A stretch of 24,488 nucleotides of DNA from positions 1 to 24,488 of the forward strand of contig CAYNLG010000059.1 of the NCBI GenBank assembly GCA_964397995.1, given 5' to 3'. This document shows, piece after piece, positions 21,881 to 24,488 of the stretch. Each line of letters opens with the position of its first letter. Position 1 is the stretch's first letter. The position numbers and the translations under genes were made by a program. Under the pieces are notes generated by a model. The model was not told where the DNA came from. It saw nothing but the letters and a program-made list of their open reading frames with translations, and ran no database searches. The stretch comes from CAYNLG01 sp964397995. Lineage in GTDB: Bacteria; Planctomycetota; Phycisphaerae; FEN-1346.

Positions 21881-23221
21881 ATGCTGGCTCAGTGGAACGA
21901 CACGCCGGGGGGCTTCCACCCCGGGGCCGCGCTCGACTTCCTGCCGATCGCCCAACTCAGGCTGCTGCAGGTGACGCGGCTGCGGGCGGTGGTGGCCCGG
22001 GCGTACGAGCACGTCGAGCTCTTCCGGTCGCGGATGGACGAGCGGAAGCTGACGCCCGACGACGTCCAGTCGCTGGAGGACCTCGCGAAGCTGCCTTTCA
22101 CCGTCAAGACGGACCTGCGGGACACGTACCCGTTCGGCCTTTTCGCGAGCCCCATGACCGACGTCGTCCGCCTGCACGCCTCCAGCGGCACCACGGGCAA
22201 GCCCATCGTGGTCGCCTACACTGAAGAGGACGTCCAGGTGTGGCGCCAGGCCATGGTCCGGACGTTGGTGGCCTGCGGGTGCCATGCCGGCGACGTGGTC
22301 CAGAACGCCTACGGCTACGGCCTGTTCACGGGCGGCCTGGGGGCCCACTACGGGGCCGAGTCCCTCGGGGCGACGGTCATTCCGATCTCGGGCGGCAACA
22401 CCGACCGGCAGATCATGGTGATGCGCGACTTCGGGGCGACGGTGATGTGCGCGACGCCGTCGTACTTCCTGCACATCATCGAGCGGGCCGGCGAGATGGG
22501 CATCGACCTGAAGGACCTGCCCATCCGGACGGGCGTCTTCGGGGCCGAGCCCTGGACCGACGCCATGCGGAAACGTATCGAGGCGGCCGCCGGCATCAAG
22601 GCCTTCGACATCTACGGCCTCTCGGAGATCATCGGGCCGGGCGTGGCGAGCGAGTGCGAGGCCCAGGCCGGGCTCCACATCTTCGAGGACCTGTTCTACC
22701 CGGAGATCATCGACCCCGACACCGGCGAGGTCCTGCCCGACGGGGCCGAGGGCGAACTGGTGCTGACGACGCTGGCCAAGAAGGCCATGCCGATGGTCCG
22801 GTACCGGACGCGGGACATCACGACGCTGCTGACGGCGCCGTGCCCGTGCGGGCGGACGGTGCGGCGGGTCGAGCGGGTCGGGCGGCGCAGCGACGACATG
22901 CTGATCATCCGGGGCGTGAACGTGTTCCCGTCGCAGATCGAGGAGGCGCTGCTCTCGGTCGAGGGCACCTTGCCGCACTACCAGATCGTCCTGGAGCGGG
23001 CGAAGGGTCTGGACCAGATGGAGGTCCAGGTGGAGGTGACGCCGGAGTTCTTCAGCGACCGGGTGACGGAGCTGGAGGCACTGCAGAAGCGGCTGGCCCA
23101 CGCCATCGAGCAGGTGATTCTGCTGCGCGTGGCGGTGCGGCTGGTGGAACCGAACACCATCCCGCGGAGCCAGGGCAAGGCCAAGCGGGTCATCGACCAC
23201 CGGGCGATGGACGAGGCCTGA
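21881..23221 (+). CDS. paaK: Phenylacetate-CoA ligase (first copy)
   Basis: This adenylate-forming enzyme joins an aryl-acetate to CoA with ATP, or could run in the other direction. The protein has 446 residues, the normal length for the family. The ATP-binding P-loop is HASSGTTGKP (99-108, Lys107). The aromatic-acid pocket motif YGLSEIIGP starts at 245. The hinge region RSDDMLIIRGVNVFPSQIE is near 336-354. AAAGGGG lies 5-6 bases before the ATG. It follows iorB by 41 bases, so it is in the same operon. Next to iorAB, it would either recover energy from aryl-acetyl-CoA or activate imported aryl-acetates. The direction is not shown by the sequence. Confidence 0.92.
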   Translation: MLAQWNDTPGGFHPGAALDFLPIAQLRLLQVTRLRAVVARAYEHVELFRSRMDERKLTPDDVQSLEDLAKLPFTVKTDLRDTYPFGLFASPMTDVVRLHASSGTTGKPIVVAYTEEDVQVWRQAMVRTLVACGCHAGDVVQNAYGYGLFTGGLGAHYGAESLGATVIPISGGNTDRQIMVMRDFGATVMCATPSYFLHIIERAGEMGIDLKDLPIRTGVFGAEPWTDAMRKRIEAAAGIKAFDIYGLSEIIGPGVASECEAQAGLHIFEDLFYPEIIDPDTGEVLPDGAEGELVLTTLAKKAMPMVRYRTRDITTLLTAPCPCGRTVRRVERVGRRSDDMLIIRGVNVFPSQIEEALLSVEGTLPHYQIVLERAKGLDQMEVQVEVTPEFFSDRVTELEALQKRLAHAIEQVILLRVAVRLVEPNTIPRSQGKAKRVIDHRAMDEA

Positions 23222-23263
23222 GCAGCGGCCCCGCCCGTCCCCGCAGGCACGAAAGGGACGTCC

Positions 23264-23698
23264 ATGAAGCTGCAGCAGCTCTCGGTGTTCCTCGAGAACC
23301 GGCCCGGCCGCCTCAGCCAGCCCTGCAAGGCTCTGGCCGACGCCGGCATCAACATCCTGACCCTGTCGCTGGCCGACACGCACCAGTTCGGCATCCTGCG
23401 GCTGGTGGTGCGGGAGGTCGACAAGGCCAAGGCCGCCCTCGAAAAGGCCGGGTGCGTGGTGAACGTGACGGAGGTCATCGCCATCGAGGTGGAGGACCGG
23501 CCGGGCGGGCTGCAGGAGATTCTCGCCCTGATCGAAGAGGCGGAGATGAACCTGGAGTACATGTACGCCTTCACGTACCGGAGCGAGGAGACGGCAGTCA
23601 TCCTCTTCCGGTTCGCCGACCCGGACGCCGCCGTCACCCTGCTCCAGAGTCGGGACATCAACGTCCTGAGCAGCGTCGATCTGTTCGACCGCGTCTAG
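23264..23698 (+). CDS. Tandem ACT-domain amino-acid-binding protein
   Basis: The protein has 144 residues and consists of two ACT domains with nothing else. The first begins at residue 1 with ENRPGRLSQPCKALADAGIN (11-30). The second begins near 71 with EDRPGGLQEILALIEEAEMN (77-96). The RPGxL turn and Asn-ending helix in each are where ACT dimers usually bind amino acids. Such proteins are commonly found beside paaK and indolepyruvate oxidoreductase genes. A role as an aromatic amino acid sensor or allosteric partner of the neighbouring enzymes is inferred, not proven. AAAGGGA lies 6 bases before the ATG, and the gene sits between the two paaK copies in the same operon. Confidence 0.88.
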   Translation: MKLQQLSVFLENRPGRLSQPCKALADAGINILTLSLADTHQFGILRLVVREVDKAKAALEKAGCVVNVTEVIAIEVEDRPGGLQEILALIEEAEMNLEYMYAFTYRSEETAVILFRFADPDAAVTLLQSRDINVLSSVDLFDRV

Positions 23699-23776
23699 CG
23701 CCCCGGCACGCCCAGCGACGGCCGCCCCCGCCCCGCACGCCGCGGGCGCGCGGCCCCTGCCGCACGAGGACCCGCC

Positions 23777-24488
23777 ATGGCCGACTTCGTCTGCGAGAAC
23801 CGGTTCTGGGACCGCGAGGCCGAGACCCGGCCCCGGGCCGACCTGGAGGCCCTCCAGGCGGCGCGCCTGAGAGACCTGGTGGCCCGCGTCGCCGAAGTGC
23901 CGTTCTACAAGCGGGCCTTCGCCGACGCCGGGGTCACGCCCGACGCTGTCTCGGGCCTCGACGACCTTCGGCGTCTGCCCCTGACCACGAAGGCCGACCT
24001 GCGCGACCACTACCCCCTCGGGTTCCTCGCGGTGCCGCGCAGCGAGGTCGTCCGTATCCACGGCTCCAGCGGCACGACGGGCAAGCCGACGTTCGTCGCC
24101 TACACGGCCGAGGACCGCGAGACGTGGGCGACCCTGTGCGCGCGGTTCCTGACGTCGGGGGGGCTGCGGCCGGAGCACACGGTCCAGATCGCCTTCGGCT
24201 ACGGCCTGTTCACGGGCGGCTTCGGGCTGCACTACGGCGTGGAGAAGGTGGGCGCCGCCGTCGTGCCGGCGAGCAGCGGCAACACGCAGCGGCAACTGAT
24301 GCTCATGCGCGACCTCGGGGCCCAGGTGCTCGTCTGCACCCCCAGCTACGCCCTGATGATCGCCGAGGTCGCGCGCCAGGAGGGGCTGGACCCGGCGGCG
24401 GACCTGCCGCTCGAGTTCGCCCACTTCGGCGCCGAGCCCTGGACCGAGGACATGCGGGTCCAGATCGAAAAGGACCTCGGCCTGCTTG
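23777..24488 (+). CDS. paaK: Phenylacetate-CoA ligase (second copy), 3' end outside window
   Basis: The frame starting at ATG 23777, with GAGGA 6 bases upstream, is open to the window end (237 codons). It contains the same P-loop, HGSSGTTGKP (95-104), and the following YGYGLFTGG-like segment (FGYGLFTGGFG) seen in the first copy. It ends with GAEPWTEDMR, which matches GAEPWTDAMR in the first copy. The two copies differ at many positions across the overlap, for example SGGLRPEHTVQI against ACGCHAGDVVQN, so this is an old paralogue rather than a recent copy. It could use a different aryl-acid. The rest of the domain and the C-terminal lid cannot be seen. Confidence 0.9.
   Translation, partial: MADFVCENRFWDREAETRPRADLEALQAARLRDLVARVAEVPFYKRAFADAGVTPDAVSGLDDLRRLPLTTKADLRDHYPLGFLAVPRSEVVRIHGSSGTTGKPTFVAYTAEDRETWATLCARFLTSGGLRPEHTVQIAFGYGLFTGGFGLHYGVEKVGAAVVPASSGNTQRQLMLMRDLGAQVLVCTPSYALMIAEVARQEGLDPAADLPLEFAHFGAEPWTEDMRVQIEKDLGLL

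Noticed and set aside
21524..24424. A 966-codon open frame on the - strand across iorB, paaK, ACT and paaK
   Set aside because: It crosses four real genes with recognisable motifs and has no ribosome binding site or domain.
1..24488. CRISPR array, tRNA gene or insertion sequence
   Set aside because: No regular spacer-repeat arrangement, no tRNA cloverleaf with a T-loop signature and no transposase or terminal inverted repeats were seen.

Overview
The window is a GC-rich piece of a bacterial chromosome with dense coding, short intergenic gaps and mostly ordinary housekeeping genes. The genes for Kdo (inner-core LPS sugar) synthesis and an LptC/OstA-type export protein indicate a Gram-negative cell envelope. 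The type A RNase P RNA, RpoD-like sigma factor, secreted heparinase-like enzyme and general style of the proteins would suit a Planctomycetota (Phycisphaerae-like) genome. That placement is an inference from gene style; no marker was searched.

Left part (1-4040, + strand). A primary sigma factor gene, cut by the window edge, ends at a clear intrinsic terminator. A promoter then drives a coiled-coil/zinc-ribbon protein and a ribonuclease HI gene that overlap by ATGA. Next comes the RNase P RNA gene with its own perfect -10 box, followed by a DUF4380-like sugar-epimerase-fold protein with its own promoter.

Middle (4052-12640, - strand). Reading leftwards from a TATAAT promoter near 8220 is a pyruvate dehydrogenase operon (E1 alpha, E1 beta, E2), followed by an O-methyltransferase-like gene. 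No E3 gene is present. The E2 has a bipolar linker: a Glu-rich block followed by a Lys-rich block of 7-residue repeats. To the right are a secreted heparinase II/III-like protein and a long citrate synthase, which has a consensus promoter and a hairpin terminator. Pyruvate dehydrogenase and citrate synthase together carry pyruvate carbon into the TCA cycle.

Right-middle (12695-19554). A TauE/SafE-type permease is divergent from citrate synthase. A 324-base gap full of inverted repeats follows. The - strand operon kdsD-kdsC-(LptC/OstA-like)-nitroreductase comes next. The LptC/OstA-like protein (1147 aa) is the most unusual gene here. It appears to be built from repeated OstA-type units whose variable loops hold inserts, and one insert looks like a complete biotinyl/lipoyl-type barrel-sandwich hybrid domain.

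Right end (19630-24488, + strand). An iorA-iorB-paaK-ACT-paaK cluster would oxidise aryl-pyruvates to aryl-acetyl-CoA and interconvert aryl-acetates with their CoA thioesters, probably with an amino-acid-sensing ACT protein. The IorA lacks the usual C-terminal ferredoxin domain, and the second paaK runs off the window. No tRNA, CRISPR array, prophage or insertion sequence was recognised.
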